Assembly (NCBI GenBank): GCA_022749755.1
Contig: CM040449.1
Coordinates: forward strand, 2,499,157 to 2,563,156
Direction of reading: 5' to 3'
Source: Azadirachta indica
Lineage: Eukaryota; Streptophyta; Magnoliopsida; Sapindales; Meliaceae
DNA length: 64,000 nt
A model generated the notes under the pieces. That model saw nothing but the letters and a program-made list of their open reading frames with translations, had not been told where the DNA came from and searched no databases. Below are positions 1-11,374 of the stretch, one piece after another; positions within the stretch are counted from its first letter, which is position 1; each line of letters starts with the position of its first letter. The translations under genes were made by a program, and so were the position numbers.

Positions 1-829
1 GGGCCTACCATCAAGAAAAACAGAGAATGAAGTTTGCAGCCCATATTTTGGAGTATATTGTGGTGCTAAAATTGCTGCCTGATTTATTTTCATAGTTGGG
101 CTGAAACCTGGATCCCCGGATAGGAAGAGATGGTTAATTCCGTTTATTGGTGATTTTATTAGAGAGTGAGAGAGGGGGACTGCTGATCAAGTTATTTATA
201 CTCCTGGATTGGCTCAAAATCAAATTAAGGTTTACGCTTTTACGTAAGCTTGAATATTATATTATTATTTAATTTTTAGCTGTAAACCTCTTTCTCCTTC
301 AAAGTGAAGCAACAAAAAGTTAAGAATAATATTCAATCCAATATGAAGCAAATATATGGTTAATCGTGCATGCTAGCTCCATGGTTCACTGAACTTTTAC
401 GTAAATCCATTAGATATATAGTGACTTTTACGTAAATCCATTAGATATATAGTGAAAATAAAAATTAAAAAAAAAAAGGTTCAAAATTGTAATTTAAACA
501 ATTCAGAGCCCCAAATTGTATTCACATTTTGTTAAAGTTCAACAAAAATTGATTCATAAATGGAAGGGAGCAATTCCTGATCTCTTCTCCACCTCCACTA
601 ATTAAAAATTAATGAATCAAACTAATCAGAACAGTTCAACAAAAAGATAATCAAATTCCTTCTCTTCTAACTACAAGGAATTTAAAAGAAAAAAAAAATT
701 GATGATTCATTCCCCAACAAAATGTACACCCAAAAAAGGAAAAAAGAAAGAAAATCTCATTCATGCAACAGTGGCTTTGCCTAACCTTAATTTCTAATTC
801 TGTAACTAATTATTCATCTTCATGGATTT
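1..829. other. Intergenic / 3' flank of the GT92 gene
   Basis: No gene is recognisable here. It holds the probable 3' untranslated flank of the minus-strand glycosyltransferase gene (nearest part, about 600-829) and AT-rich DNA with a perfect 31-base tandem duplication at 393-454. The first 240 bases are less AT-rich and could be the edge of a neighbouring transcript, but I see no convincing reading frame. Confidence 0.5.
393..454. repeat. 31-bp perfect tandem duplication
   Basis: The 31 bases at 393-423 are repeated without change at 424-454. The unit begins ACTTTTACGTAAATCC and ends ATATATAGTG. It lies in the 3' flank of the GT92 gene and has no evident coding role. Confidence 0.95.
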
Positions 830-2620
830 TCATTGCCAAGCCATTTTAAACCCACTCGGAGTTTGATTTCCAAACCACTTCTGCGTCAGAAACTTCAACC
901 GATCGTCTTTCACATCGCAAAACTTCTGCGCCCAACCTTTCGGCTCAATCGGCTGAAACCCTAACCCTGGCGTCCGATCCTTTGACGTAGGATTAATCCT
1001 TTCCCGCCAATCCACCACATACGCCGAAACCCTTCTCCGAAACTTGGCCTTAAATTCCGTCCACGCTTGATACTTGTAATGATTCACCAAAGCAACTTCC
1101 GTACTCATTAGCTTCCATTGAAATGAGCTCTTCAATCTAAAATGGTGGATAACGTTGGATAGCGAATCGTCAATGGCGTCTAATAATACTATAGATTTAT
1201 GCCGCTGCTGATCAACCCGTCTGTAACAGTTGTACCCTTGCGTTACGCCGTTCACTGGATGTGATTTCTGATTGGACGGACCAAAATCATTGCACCTGAA
1301 CGAAACTTGACCGATTGATTTATTGCGTGGGAGAAGAGATTTTAACATTTCCTTCGACGGCGTTGAAGAATTCTCCCACGAGGGAGAGAAAACGAATTCG
1401 TCGACGTCGAGATACATCATCCATTTGCATAAATCTTTAGCGTGTATTGCGTTGTGAGAGAATCCGGATTCTTGGGTCTTGGGCCAAAGCCATAAGAGCG
1501 TTGTGACGTTGTACCCCTCGTCATTCAACTCCTTCACCACAACTTGCAGCTCGTCGTCGCTGTCGTTGTCGTACAATATCAATTTGTCGACGCCGATTCT
1601 TGAGTGGTAGATTACCCATTCTTTCAAGTACTTTGCCACGTTGTAAATCATGGAACATGCGCAGATTAGTGACTTTGGCTCTTGTGGCTTGGCTATGAAG
1701 CGCTGGGGTGTGTAGTACGCGACGGAAGGGACGGTCCGGTTTTCGCTGGTGATTTCCAGAGAGATTTTGATTGGCTGGTCAGAGACAGAAGTAAGCGCCG
1801 TTAAGTTCGGTTGAGAACATCTGAAGACCTCTTGCATTGAGCTTGTGACGGGAGTTTTAACGGCGGTCTTTTCGTCGTCACCGAACACGCACGTGAACTC
1901 TTGTGGAGACCTGTTGAATCCTAAGCGGCTGTTCACGCCTTTGTCTTTGACAAACAAAACTACGTCGTGTTTGGTCGAAATCGATTCGTACGCGAAGGAG
2001 AACGTTCTGAGTAGCATCTCGGCGGGAGGCCCTTTTACCCGAGTTTCTTTCTCTGGATATTTCGTAAAAATCGGTTGCCTGTACGGCAGATGACGGCGGA
2101 CTCTGTCAGGCATGAGACATTTAAATGTCGAACGCTCTGTGAATGGTAAAACTCCTGAGAATCTCGCCGGAGAAATTTGATTGTTTGGGAAAAGACAGTG
2201 AAAACCTTCGACAGAATCCGACGACAACAAAGGAGTCTCCGGCGAGAGAATCACAAGAACCACCCAATCCGGCATGAGAAGAGAGACGGTGCTATATTTA
2301 ACCGAATCTTGAAAGGAGGAAACCTGGCGGCTCCGGCGAGTGACCTCCTTGAACTCTTCTAGAACCACGTGATTGAAATTATCCCTGTTGTGGGACGGAG
2401 CGGTGACATTGGAAGGAAGGAACCGGAGATCGGTGCCGGAGATAACATAGCGAGAGAAAAGAATAGACAAGAAAGCGCAGAGAGAGAGAGCAAGGGAGAA
2501 CAATAGCTTGGTGGAAAAAACTCTACGACCCCACGCTGTTTCAGGTAAAGAAGAATCAGAAGAGATTCGTTGCTGCAAATTCATAACTTTGGCGGAACAA
2601 GATTTCTGCAGAGACGGCAT
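830..2620 (-). CDS. Glycosyltransferase family 92 (DUF23) protein, Golgi type II membrane protein
   Basis: Intronless 596-residue frame. The N-terminus is a short basic cytosolic tail followed by one hydrophobic segment at about residues 34-57, as in Golgi type II glycosyltransferases. A variable stem with several N-x-S/T sites follows, then the GT92 core at about 316-545. The core starts with the family's CSMIYNVAKYLKEWVIYH block (about 322-339), then LYDNDSDDE (about 349-357), and carries the acidic DVDEF motif (405-409), expected to bind metal and nucleotide sugar. Related Arabidopsis GT92 proteins include the pectic beta-1,4-galactan synthases GALS1-3, but the length and layout here look more like the uncharacterised At1g27200 group, so the acceptor is unknown. 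The first ATG was chosen because the membrane anchor directly follows it. A TATA box lies 139 bases upstream. The frame has no breaks. Confidence 0.94.
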   Translation of the reverse strand: MPSLQKSCSAKVMNLQQRISSDSSLPETAWGRRVFSTKLLFSLALSLCAFLSILFSRYVISGTDLRFLPSNVTAPSHNRDNFNHVVLEEFKEVTRRSRQVSSFQDSVKYSTVSLLMPDWVVLVILSPETPLLSSDSVEGFHCLFPNNQISPARFSGVLPFTERSTFKCLMPDRVRRHLPYRQPIFTKYPEKETRVKGPPAEMLLRTFSFAYESISTKHDVVLFVKDKGVNSRLGFNRSPQEFTCVFGDDEKTAVKTPVTSSMQEVFRCSQPNLTALTSVSDQPIKISLEITSENRTVPSVAYYTPQRFIAKPQEPKSLICACSMIYNVAKYLKEWVIYHSRIGVDKLILYDNDSDDELQVVVKELNDEGYNVTTLLWLWPKTQESGFSHNAIHAKDLCKWMMYLDVDEFVFSPSWENSSTPSKEMLKSLLPRNKSIGQVSFRCNDFGPSNQKSHPVNGVTQGYNCYRRVDQQRHKSIVLLDAIDDSLSNVIHHFRLKSSFQWKLMSTEVALVNHYKYQAWTEFKAKFRRRVSAYVVDWRERINPTSKDRTPGLGFQPIEPKGWAQKFCDVKDDRLKFLTQKWFGNQTPSGFKMAWQ

Positions 2621-2758
2621 TGTTTGTTTGTTGTTGTTTAGACGAAAAACTGTGTCGTTTTGTGCGTAATTGGTGTTTATGTATAAGTTCTATCTTCTTG
2701 AAGGTTTATGGGAGAGTTTTGAGGAGAACTAGTCCAGTTACGAGAAGGGAGAAGAAGG

Positions 2759-2766
2759 TTTTTATA
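2759..2766 (-). promoter_or_regulatory. Probable TATA box of the GT92 gene
   Basis: Reads TATAAAAA on the minus strand, 139 bases upstream of the GT92 start codon, a usual distance for a plant gene with a 5' leader of about 100 bases. Initiation site not determined. Confidence 0.6.
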
Positions 2767-2852
2767 AAGGTAATGTAATGCTGAATCCTGGATGGGGGTA
2801 GAAGCCAGAAGGAGAGTGAAGCAGTGTCGTTTTGGGTGACTTAAGATTGCGT

Positions 2853-2898
2853 CACGGACAGACCAGACGACCCCTACTTGTTCGAAAGCCTGTCCGTG
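2853..2898. promoter_or_regulatory. Inverted repeat in the GT92 promoter
   Basis: CACGGACAG at 2853-2861 is matched by its exact reverse complement CTGTCCGTG at 2890-2898, with 28 bases between. On the minus strand the proximal arm is followed by TGACGCAA, resembling an as-1/TGA or bZIP core. It lies about 90-130 bases upstream of the TATA box. Function inferred only. Confidence 0.35.
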
Positions 2899-2977
2899 CC
2901 GTTTTGCATTTCCTTGGTTGGATTTTTCACTTCTACTCGGATTTATATGGCAGAACTGAGTAAAATTTGGTGAATGA

Positions 2978-2985
2978 CACGTGTA
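2978..2985. promoter_or_regulatory. G-box (ACACGTGT)
   Basis: A perfect palindrome with the CACGTG core bound by plant bZIP and bHLH factors, about 215 bases upstream of the putative GT92 TATA box. The core sequence is seen directly; use by this gene is inferred. Confidence 0.45.
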
Positions 2986-4459
2986 GAGTCAGGATTTCAT
3001 GTTGAAATTTTCAGAAATTGTGATCTGTATTTTCCGGTGTACTGGATTTAATTTACAACTAATCTCAAAATTATTGAAGGAAATATGTAGACCATTTAAC
3101 TGTTTTTTTTTTTTTTTTAATTTGTTGATGGGAAATCTCTAGATCTTAAAGAAAATTATACCGATGTTTATTAATACTATATTTAATAGAAAATGTCTAA
3201 AAGTAGAGTTATATATTTGGAAACGTAATACTGTTACTATAAATTTAATATTATATATATATATATATTTATTAATACTGTTGTACTAATTTTTAGTTAT
3301 ATATTAGGAACGATTAACCAAAAGTGTTGTGGTGTGGGGTTGACGTTTTGTACCTAATTGAGAACTAATCAATAAATTACTGAAAAACTTTAACAAGTCC
3401 TACAACCATAAAACACAACTATTATATCTCTCAATTTGCCAACTACAATATTTCTCAATTTGTTGCACTTCATTGTTGTCGTTCATTAATTTTACAACTT
3501 CCCTTTTTAATTTGCAAATCGTTAATTTGTGTGTTTTCAGAAGGGAATTAATTGAATTGAAGAAGCGTGTGGCTTGGCTTTACAGCTAGCCAATATATAT
3601 AGGAGACTCATTTCTCGCCCAAAAGTTGTCCTTCGTTTGCACACAAAGTGCATTAGAGAGAGAGACCGAAATGAAATATGCTTTAATTGTTGCAAAAGTT
3701 ATATATAGAAGATATTATATTTGTGTAGTTGCATGTGTTAAAAGGTGAATTTAGACGATTGAGGAAGTTATTTGATTATTCTTTTCGTATTGTTTTGGCT
3801 AAGTTTGTATAATTTTATTTTTAAATATTTTGTGGCAATTGATTCATAATCTTAGTTTGTGATATTTATCGGCAAATCATTGGCTGGAATCACTGAATCC
3901 ATGCAAGTAATCGAACACTACGATGTTTTATTTTTTAACCAATTTCATATTGTGAAGCCAAATAATACAGCACTATATACATATATGTGTGTGTGTGTGT
4001 GTGTGTGCATGCCTACATATAATTTAACAATTAATTGATTAGTCCAGAGAATCTTATAAATGACAATGGAATCATCCAAAACTCATACTACTTACTATTA
4101 AATTATGCAGCAGTCATGAGCATGTACGTTATACCAAAATCACAATATATACATGCACTATTTAAATTAATTGCATGCTATATATAGCTATATCAATTGA
4201 GCCACTCGTACCCTTTTTCTAATTATGCATTGTTTATCACTATCTATAATATTTTTTTTTTTTTTTTAAGTACTTTTCTGAAATATTTAGTTAATTAGTT
4301 GAACTTTGTGGATTACGATATAATTAATTAATTAAAAACGGGACTGGAAAGTTTGTTTGAAATGATGGATCAATATATACTAGGCTTGTTTAACTTGGCT
4401 GTTTCTTTCTTGAAGTCCAAATCTATACACATATATAGAAAGAGTTATTTAGCAATCAA

Positions 4460-4498
<39 letters not shown>

Positions 4499-4811
4499 GG
4501 AGGTAATTACACTAATTCTATCAAATTTTACCAAATTTTTGATATAAAATTTGTCTTAATTTGTTTGGACTTTAAGCCATGTTGATTATGTACTTAAATT
4601 TATCGTAAACCTTCTGCTGGGACCATTTGTGCTCCGAATTGGGATAGAACCTGGCCTGTTTGTCCCCTCAATGATCAACCACTGATGCTATATACACCCA
4701 ACGTATTTTTAACGACATCCACACATGACATCAGTCATACTTAAATTTATTATTGGCATGAAAGAAAATCACCTGGTATTAAGCTAACATCATTCCTATA
4801 GCCTATAGCCT

Positions 4812-4832
4812 ATCTATCTATCTATCTATCTA

Positions 4833-4868
<36 letters not shown>
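4812..4868. repeat. Compound microsatellite (TCTA)n(TA)n
   Basis: About six TCTA units run directly into about twelve TA units. It is likely length-polymorphic and useful as a marker. Confidence 0.9.
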
Positions 4869-5121
4869 GGTGTTTACGGGTTTGAGTCACGCCAGCCATA
4901 GCCATACATGATACATATATGCATGGAGGTAAATTTTATCTTAAATTTAATGGTAAAAATTGGCTTTTTACCAGACCAGATGCTTGAACCACGTTATAAT
5001 AAACTCAATTTCATAAAGTTTTAGCGCACATATATAACTGTAAAAAAATATTATTGTGTTTATATTTGTGAAATTGTATAAATCCTAGCACTCGGATAAT
5101 TAGTTTTGCACTCAAAAAAAT

Positions 5122-5152
5122 ATATTGGGCCGCTTGTTAGTCGGCCCAATAT
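5122..5152. promoter_or_regulatory. Hairpin with paired TGGGCC (site II / TCP) motifs
   Basis: ATATTGGGCCG at 5122-5132 is mirrored by CGGCCCAATAT at 5142-5152, an 11-bp perfect stem with a 9-base loop. Each arm contains TGGGCC, the site II element bound by TCP factors in plant promoters. No gene start is seen within 1.8 kb, so a regulatory role is only a possibility. Confidence 0.4.
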
Positions 5153-7039
5153 TTCTATAATTGTATTATTTTTGACAAATTTCGAACAAGGGGACCATGT
5201 TGTTTCAGTTGAGAAGGGTTACAACACAACAAATGGTGGGGTCCGAAAAGGAAGAACAAAATAATTGGACTGTTAGAGCCAATTAAAAAAGGAAAGAAAA
5301 AGGTTAAATTTAGGAAAAATTTGGTAACTATTCTTGTGTTAATTATCAAACATCAACTATACATTTGTCATAATGGCAATGGACCCATCCAATGACATTT
5401 TCCAGTAACTTATCAAACTGACAAACCCAGTGGACCATGCTTCCAAACTGTGACTCCCTTGGCAATCTTATTATAATTGTTCTCCTCCAATTTTAGGGCC
5501 AGTTCACTTCGGTAGCCTAGCCTCAGTCTTTTAAAACATCAACTGGAATCACGTTGTTCTGCGAATAAAATTGTTTCATAATTTACATCATTTTAAGTAG
5601 GTATTTTCATATAATTAATACTATATTATCACGTGGTTAATATAGATGTAAATGCTCAAATAATGCTGTCATACCTCTTGTATGCTGACTCAATACGGGT
5701 GTACTACATTATAGTATGAAGTTTGGGACGTAAAATTTCTTTTTTAGGTATTGTAATATTATTGAATTATTTTTGCCCAAATTCTACGTAATCCTTTTCC
5801 AATATCGTTTTTGTCAACGTAAGCTACAGCTTGCAACAATTAAAAAAAGTTGGTGAAGTGAGCAATCTTTTCAACTCATCTCAGCATTCCATGAAATTTC
5901 TTTGGTTTATTTAAGAAGTCAATCAGCGTCCAGTAAGATACAGTACGTTACACTCTCTTGACCAAAAATAGAGATCCATCAGGGGCCCCCCACCCATGAC
6001 AAGTATGATTACGCGGCAAGGTCATTCTAAATTAATCAAATCCGTTACATTAGTACTAGTGGTATGTTACAGCTTTCAGTTGCACATAAAGATACGACGT
6101 CGGGTGGATTAATCGAGTACAGTGTCCAAACAGTAAGAAAGGATGAAAGGCAGGGGCAAAAGGGTAATCACAGTGGTCCAATTCCAGGGCGAAACCGAAA
6201 GGTTTAAATGCGGAAACAGAGAGATAGTGGGAAGGGTGGATAGCGACCCGCAACAAAACAATCATGCACAAACATTAATGCGGCTTAAAAGGAAAAATAA
6301 AATAAATTTACAGGTCCACTTCAGACAAGAAACAAAATGCTTAATTCATAACATTCCATTAACACACAAAAGTAGTAGTTTGATTGCCGCTAAATGTGGC
6401 GCGTAATTTGTCTCAACAGAGTAGCTTTCAGTAAATTTAGTTGAATTAATAAACCCACAAAGCCATTTTTTGTTCCTTTTTTTTTTGTCTTCTGTTCTTT
6501 GTGTTATTTTCTCTGTTTTGCCCCTACAACAAAATCCACGCCGCTAAATAAACCCCACAGAAGAAGAAGCTTCCTGTGAGCTGTTTATCACTTTCTGTTG
6601 TGATTTTTCTTTGACCCATTTATAGTTTTTGTTGTGATTCATGAGTAATTTCGAGTTCTGGGCGTTATCTATGAGTGATTGTAATTCTAAGTGGCTTTAT
6701 TTTTGGTGGGGTTTCAATTTAGAAAAATTTGTATTCTCGGCGTGTTTTCCTGAATGGGATCTCAACACTTAAAAAGGATTTTTTTGTCTTTCGTGTATCG
6801 ATAATCTTCACAGTTTTCGTTTTTGATCTCTATTTTCCTGTAAGGAGAGATTCTTTCTCTCCCTATAAGGGGTTAGGGTTGTTTTAGCTTTTCTTCATTT
6901 AATTATTTTTTACATTATCATTCATAATGTATATGCATAAATGTTCAACACTCAAATTTGAAGTTTTCGGTTCTGCTCTGTTATTTCTGTGTGCATAGCA
7001 TAGCAATTTGCAAAATTCTTTTTCGTAATTCTAGTGAGA

Positions 7040-9214
7040 ATGAGCTGCTTTTCTTGTTTAAGTCGGCCAACGAAGGATACTAAGGTAGACATCGATAACG
7101 CTCCTCCTCCTCAATCCAGTTCTCGACATTCTTCTGTATCTTCAGGTAATTTTCATCCCAAACTTTGCTACGTTTTGCTTAATGACTGAATTAAGTATTT
7201 GAATGAGAAGAGAGGCTAATTAAATTAGTGAAACAGTTATTTTCTCTTCATTGGGTTTTGTGTTAATTATGCTTGATTTGGGTGTAGAGAACGGGAAGGC
7301 AAATGGTAAGGGAAACAGTGGAAAGGAAAAACGCGGGGCGCGTAGTTTCACATTTCGCGAACTAGCAACAGCTACAAGGAATTTTAGAGATGTGAATTTG
7401 ATTGGTGAAGGAGGTTTTGGAAAGGTTTACAAGGGTCGCTTGGAATCAGGCCAGGCAAGTTGCTTCAATTTTATAACATTTGTGCGAGGTCATGAAGTTT
7501 TGTCGTTATTGTTATGTGTCGACCAAATTTTATAGTGTGTTTAGCTCAATTCGCTTGGTTACTGTGATCAGGTTGTAGCTGTCAAACAACTTAATCACGA
7601 GGGTCTTCAGGGACATCAGGAGTTTATTGTGGAGGTTTTGATGTTGAGTCTCTTGCACCATGTTAATCTCGTTACCTTAATTGGTTACTGTACTGCCGGA
7701 GATCAGAGACTCTTGGTTTATGAGTACATGCCAATGGGTAGTTTGGAAGATCATCTTTTTGGTAAATTTCTTAAGCATTGAATTCTGTTGATTCTTTACT
7801 TTTATCTTTCACTGTTTCAAGTTGTCTGTTTTCCTCACTAATGTTTTATCTCATATCTTTATGTTGCATCTTGATAAACTTTTGTTAGGTGTGAAAGCTG
7901 TATTAGGCATTAAGACTGCAATAGTTTTTCCTATTTGCTTATTGATGACTCTGAAGCTGTGAATAACTTAAACGCTTGATTTCATGAGTCCTTGATTACT
8001 GATTCTCGTGTTTTGGGGATGCTTGAGATAGTTGTGTACTGAACATTCTTGGAACAACCTTTTAAGTAACTAGCTGTGTGTGTTCAGTTATCAAACCCAA
8101 TCAAGAGCCACTAAGTTGGAAGACTCGCATGAAAATTGCAGTCGGTGCTGCTCGGGGGCTTGAGTATCTGCATTGTAAGGCCAATCCTCCTGTTATTTAC
8201 CGGGATTTGAAGTCTGCGAATATTTTGCTGGATGATGACTTCAATCCAAAACTCTCAGATTTTGGGCTTGCCAAATTGGGACCCGTTGGTGACAACACAC
8301 ATGTTTCAACTAGAGTAATGGGTACATATGGCTACTGTGCCCCAGAGTATGCCATGAGCGGCAAATTGACTCTCAAATCTGATATTTATAGCTTTGGTGT
8401 GGTACTTTTGGAGTTAATCACAGGGAGGAAGGCAATAGATCTTAGTATGAAGCATGGAGAGCAGAACCTAGTGGCTTGGGTGAGTTAGCTCTTTAATCTT
8501 TTATTCATTGTTTAATTTTTTTTATGGTTTATGTCATGCTCGCATTTGCCCCTTCTGGACTTGGTTTGCTGGGCTATCTATATTTTTCTGTTTGTAGCTG
8601 ATCCAAGAAATTTGTGCATTGAATGTTTAAATGCGGTTGATTTTCCTTTTATTCTTTTCTTTGCATGGCTGCATTTAACATTAAATTGTCTCCCCATAGA
8701 TAATGATCTTCCCCGTTCCAACTTATGCAATTGTGCTTCCACTGCAAAAATCTGATGAGAAGTCTATTAATTATTGGAGTTTTAGATGATTAATTTTGTT
8801 CAACTTTCAGTGCTATGTAATGAGAGGAACTTAGTGAAAACAGTTAGTATCTCACGTACAAGGGTTAATTGATTTTGCTTATTGCTCTATATGATTCCGT
8901 TCTTCCATCTCTACTCGCAGTCTCGTCCATTTTTGAAAGACCAGAAGAAGTTTCTTGATTTGGTTGATCCTCTGTTGCAAGGACGCTACCCTCGTCGTTG
9001 TCTAAACTATGCAGTTGCTGTTACTGCTATGTGTCTAAATGAGGAGGCAAATTTTCGCCCTCTAATTCATGACATTGTTGTGGCACTTGACTACTTGGAA
9101 TCTCAGAGTCAAATTCATCCAGTATCTCGTAATGGTGGTGCCCGTGGTGCTGCTCCCTACTCAGCATCTGAGGTTTCTCAAGGAACTCATTCTAGGAGTA
9201 GTTCATCTGTTTAA
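7040..9214 (+). CDS. PBL21-like: Receptor-like cytoplasmic kinase, subfamily VII (PBL21-like)
   Basis: Exons 7040-7145, 7288-7454, 7572-7761, 8088-8479 and 8921-9214 join in frame to 382 residues. This is a cytoplasmic serine/threonine kinase of the family that relays signals from surface receptors. The start MSCFSCL lacks Gly2 but has Cys3 and Cys6 for likely palmitoylation and membrane attachment. The kinase domain runs from about residue 68 to 350: glycine loop GEGGFGKV (75-82), ATP-binding Lys96, catalytic RD-type loop [11 protein letters not shown] (Asp194), DFG at 212-214, and activation segment [16 protein letters not shown] serine-rich tail follows. All key residues are present, so it should be active. 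Intron 2 begins with GC rather than GT (AG|GCAAGT at 7455), supported by the conserved [10 protein letters not shown] junction. An extra intron probably lies in the 3' UTR. The subgroup call rests on overall resemblance to Arabidopsis PBL21. Confidence 0.93.
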
Positions 9215-9254
9215 AAGGTTGTAGAGAACAGGTAGCCGAAAGACTCTGATCACT

Positions 9255-9474
9255 GTGAGTAAATCTAACACTTCTACTTTTGGTAGCACATCCATGGTTT
9301 AATACTTCAGGCCTTTTTGCACATTTTTAAAATGCAAATTTGATGGAAGCTTAAAACAACTATGATTTGCACTAAAATCCACATTTTACGCATTTGACCA
9401 ATCCTGTATATATATATATACATAAAATCTGTATTCTATAATCAGTATTCTAATGGGTAAACTTGTGATTGCAG
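9255..9474 (+). other. Probable 3'-UTR intron of the RLCK gene
   Basis: Forty bases after the stop codon there is a strong donor (ACT|GTGAGTAA) and at 9474 a strong acceptor (GATTGCAG|G). The intervening 220 bases are AT-rich like the other introns. If spliced, the junction is closer than about 50 nt to the stop, so it would not be expected to trigger nonsense-mediated decay. Confidence 0.45.
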
Positions 9475-9590
9475 GTTGCTGAACTTTTGGAACGTAAGGA
9501 ATGAAATAATCAAATTTCTTTCCTTATATTATACCGTACAATATGCTATATAAAATAAATATGTACATGCATGTATATATTGGGGGATAT

Positions 9591-9625
9591 GGTATGGTAT
9601 GGTATGGTATGGTATGGTATGGTAT
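9591..9625. repeat. (GGTAT)7 pentanucleotide microsatellite
   Basis: Seven perfect GGTAT units, followed by degenerate TGTAT and a short TTTA run at about 9650-9668. It sits just downstream of the RLCK gene. Confidence 0.95.
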
Positions 9626-11338
9626 TGTATGTTATGAAGTAGTAGCATTATTTATTTATTTATTTATTTTTTCGGTTCTTGTGACATTGATGATAATAGT
9701 TCATCTTGTTATTAGGTATACTTGTGTTTTGCTCTTTTTCAAATACGGAGAAAATTGCACTGCAGCAAAACTATGCTTTTCCTCTTTTGTTTAAGGAAAT
9801 TTTTTTATTGGGAAATTTTTAACAGTAAGTAATATTTAAATTAATTTTTTTAAATGACCATTATATATAATATATTACAAAAATAATTAATTTTGATTAA
9901 AATACTTTCACAAAAATTTTTCAAAAAATAACTATCAAGCACATTTACGTAGAAGTATTTTGATTTAAAAAAATTTGAGACGGTTTTTTTAAAAATATTT
10001 TAAATAATGGTTATTAGTGAAAATTTATTTTAAGTGTTGATTATTTTTATTAAATTTCTCTTTTTTATTTTATCGTACAGTATCAGACAAAAATATGATT
10101 CTTTCTTTTCTTGGTATTTGGGTTGAGTTGAGATGGGGGTAATGTTAACTGGATTAATCTGGATTAATCGGACAACTGAAATTAACCCAAACTAACTTAA
10201 TTCAATTTTCCGTTCAAAATCTTTTATTTTCATTTAAAGTTTAATACAAAACTTGTTAATTTTAAGTTTCAACTAAAAATGAAAAATAAAAAAAGTAATA
10301 AAATTTAAACTTCGGAAAAAAGTGAATTTATATCCATTTTTGTCTGAAATTTTTAAGTTTCAAACACGTCACAATCAATAAAATATAATTATATTAATAA
10401 CGATAGTAGTAGCAAAAGTGACTTTCCATTTTTCTTTTTTTTTTTTTTTGGGTAATTGGGTATATTTGTACGGTCCGGATATCCAATTTAACTCAACCCG
10501 TTTGATGGGAATTGCTGTTAGTGGATGACTCAGTAAACAGAGTAGCGTAGCTTGAAAAGTATACACGAGGTTCTTCATATCCTATCCATCGAAATAGAAA
10601 AAGTAAAAGTAAAAAATAAAAAATAAAATAGCAGACTAAAAATTTAATAAATTCGAAAACAAAGCTAACATAATATATTAATGTAGTGTTGGGGGAAGAA
10701 GACGAAGTAACGTTATTGGATCATCCGAAACGGAAACAAACATTATACATCAAAAAAAGATAGGAAAATTGGGGCAGGGCTTATTTAAATACAAGTAATA
10801 ATATCTCATTCTTATTAATTTGTTTCCTCACAACTTGGCACAAGCCCAAAGTAGCAGTCCATGGATTTTATCTTCAGCAATTGTCCATAATAATAACTAT
10901 GAGATATAAAAGAGGCAGAAAAATAAATTTAATATTTGTTTGTTTTCCCTCTGAAATAACAAGGAGGATGATGATGATGGATGGAATTAATTAGTTAATG
11001 ATACAACTTATGTTGTTGAAAACAAAATTTAAAATATGTAAAAGAAATTTTAAAAAATCTCGAGTCAATAATAAAAAGAAATTATATACGTATATCACCG
11101 GATGAATGATGGCTAATGTATGTGAATTCGGCTGGTAATTGTTTCGTACAATGCGTACGCGTAAATGCTAACCCCCCGACCAGATTTAACTTTAAGAGCA
11201 CCACGCCGCTAAAAGTCTTAGAAGAAGCTTCGTTTCAATTTTCAACTCTGAACTCTGTAATCTGTACTGTACATAGAATTAATGGAATTGGGTCCGCCCG
11301 CAGCCTTCACCTTTTTCCTTTTTCCTTTATTTTGCCTT

Positions 11339-11374
<36 letters not shown>

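Larger units (their letters stand above)
2990..7039. other. AT-rich spacer between the GT92 and RLCK genes
   Basis: No reading frame here has recognisable content. It contains dinucleotide and tetranucleotide microsatellites (GT at about 3986-4008, TA/GA at about 4459-4498, TCTA/TA at about 4812-4868) and a hairpin with two TGGGCC motifs at 5122-5152. The last 500 bases must include the promoter and leader of the RLCK gene at 7040. No clear TATA box is visible there, only a weak TAAATAAA at 6545. Confidence 0.6.

Noticed and set aside
1845..2362. Plus-strand open frames of 82 and 61 codons opposite the GT92 gene
   Set aside because: Antisense shadows of a well-supported coding sequence, with no family resemblance of their own.
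7251..7535. Independent start inside the RLCK gene at 7251
   Set aside because: The bases before 7288 are intron; the conserved MSCFSCL start is at 7040 and joins in phase.
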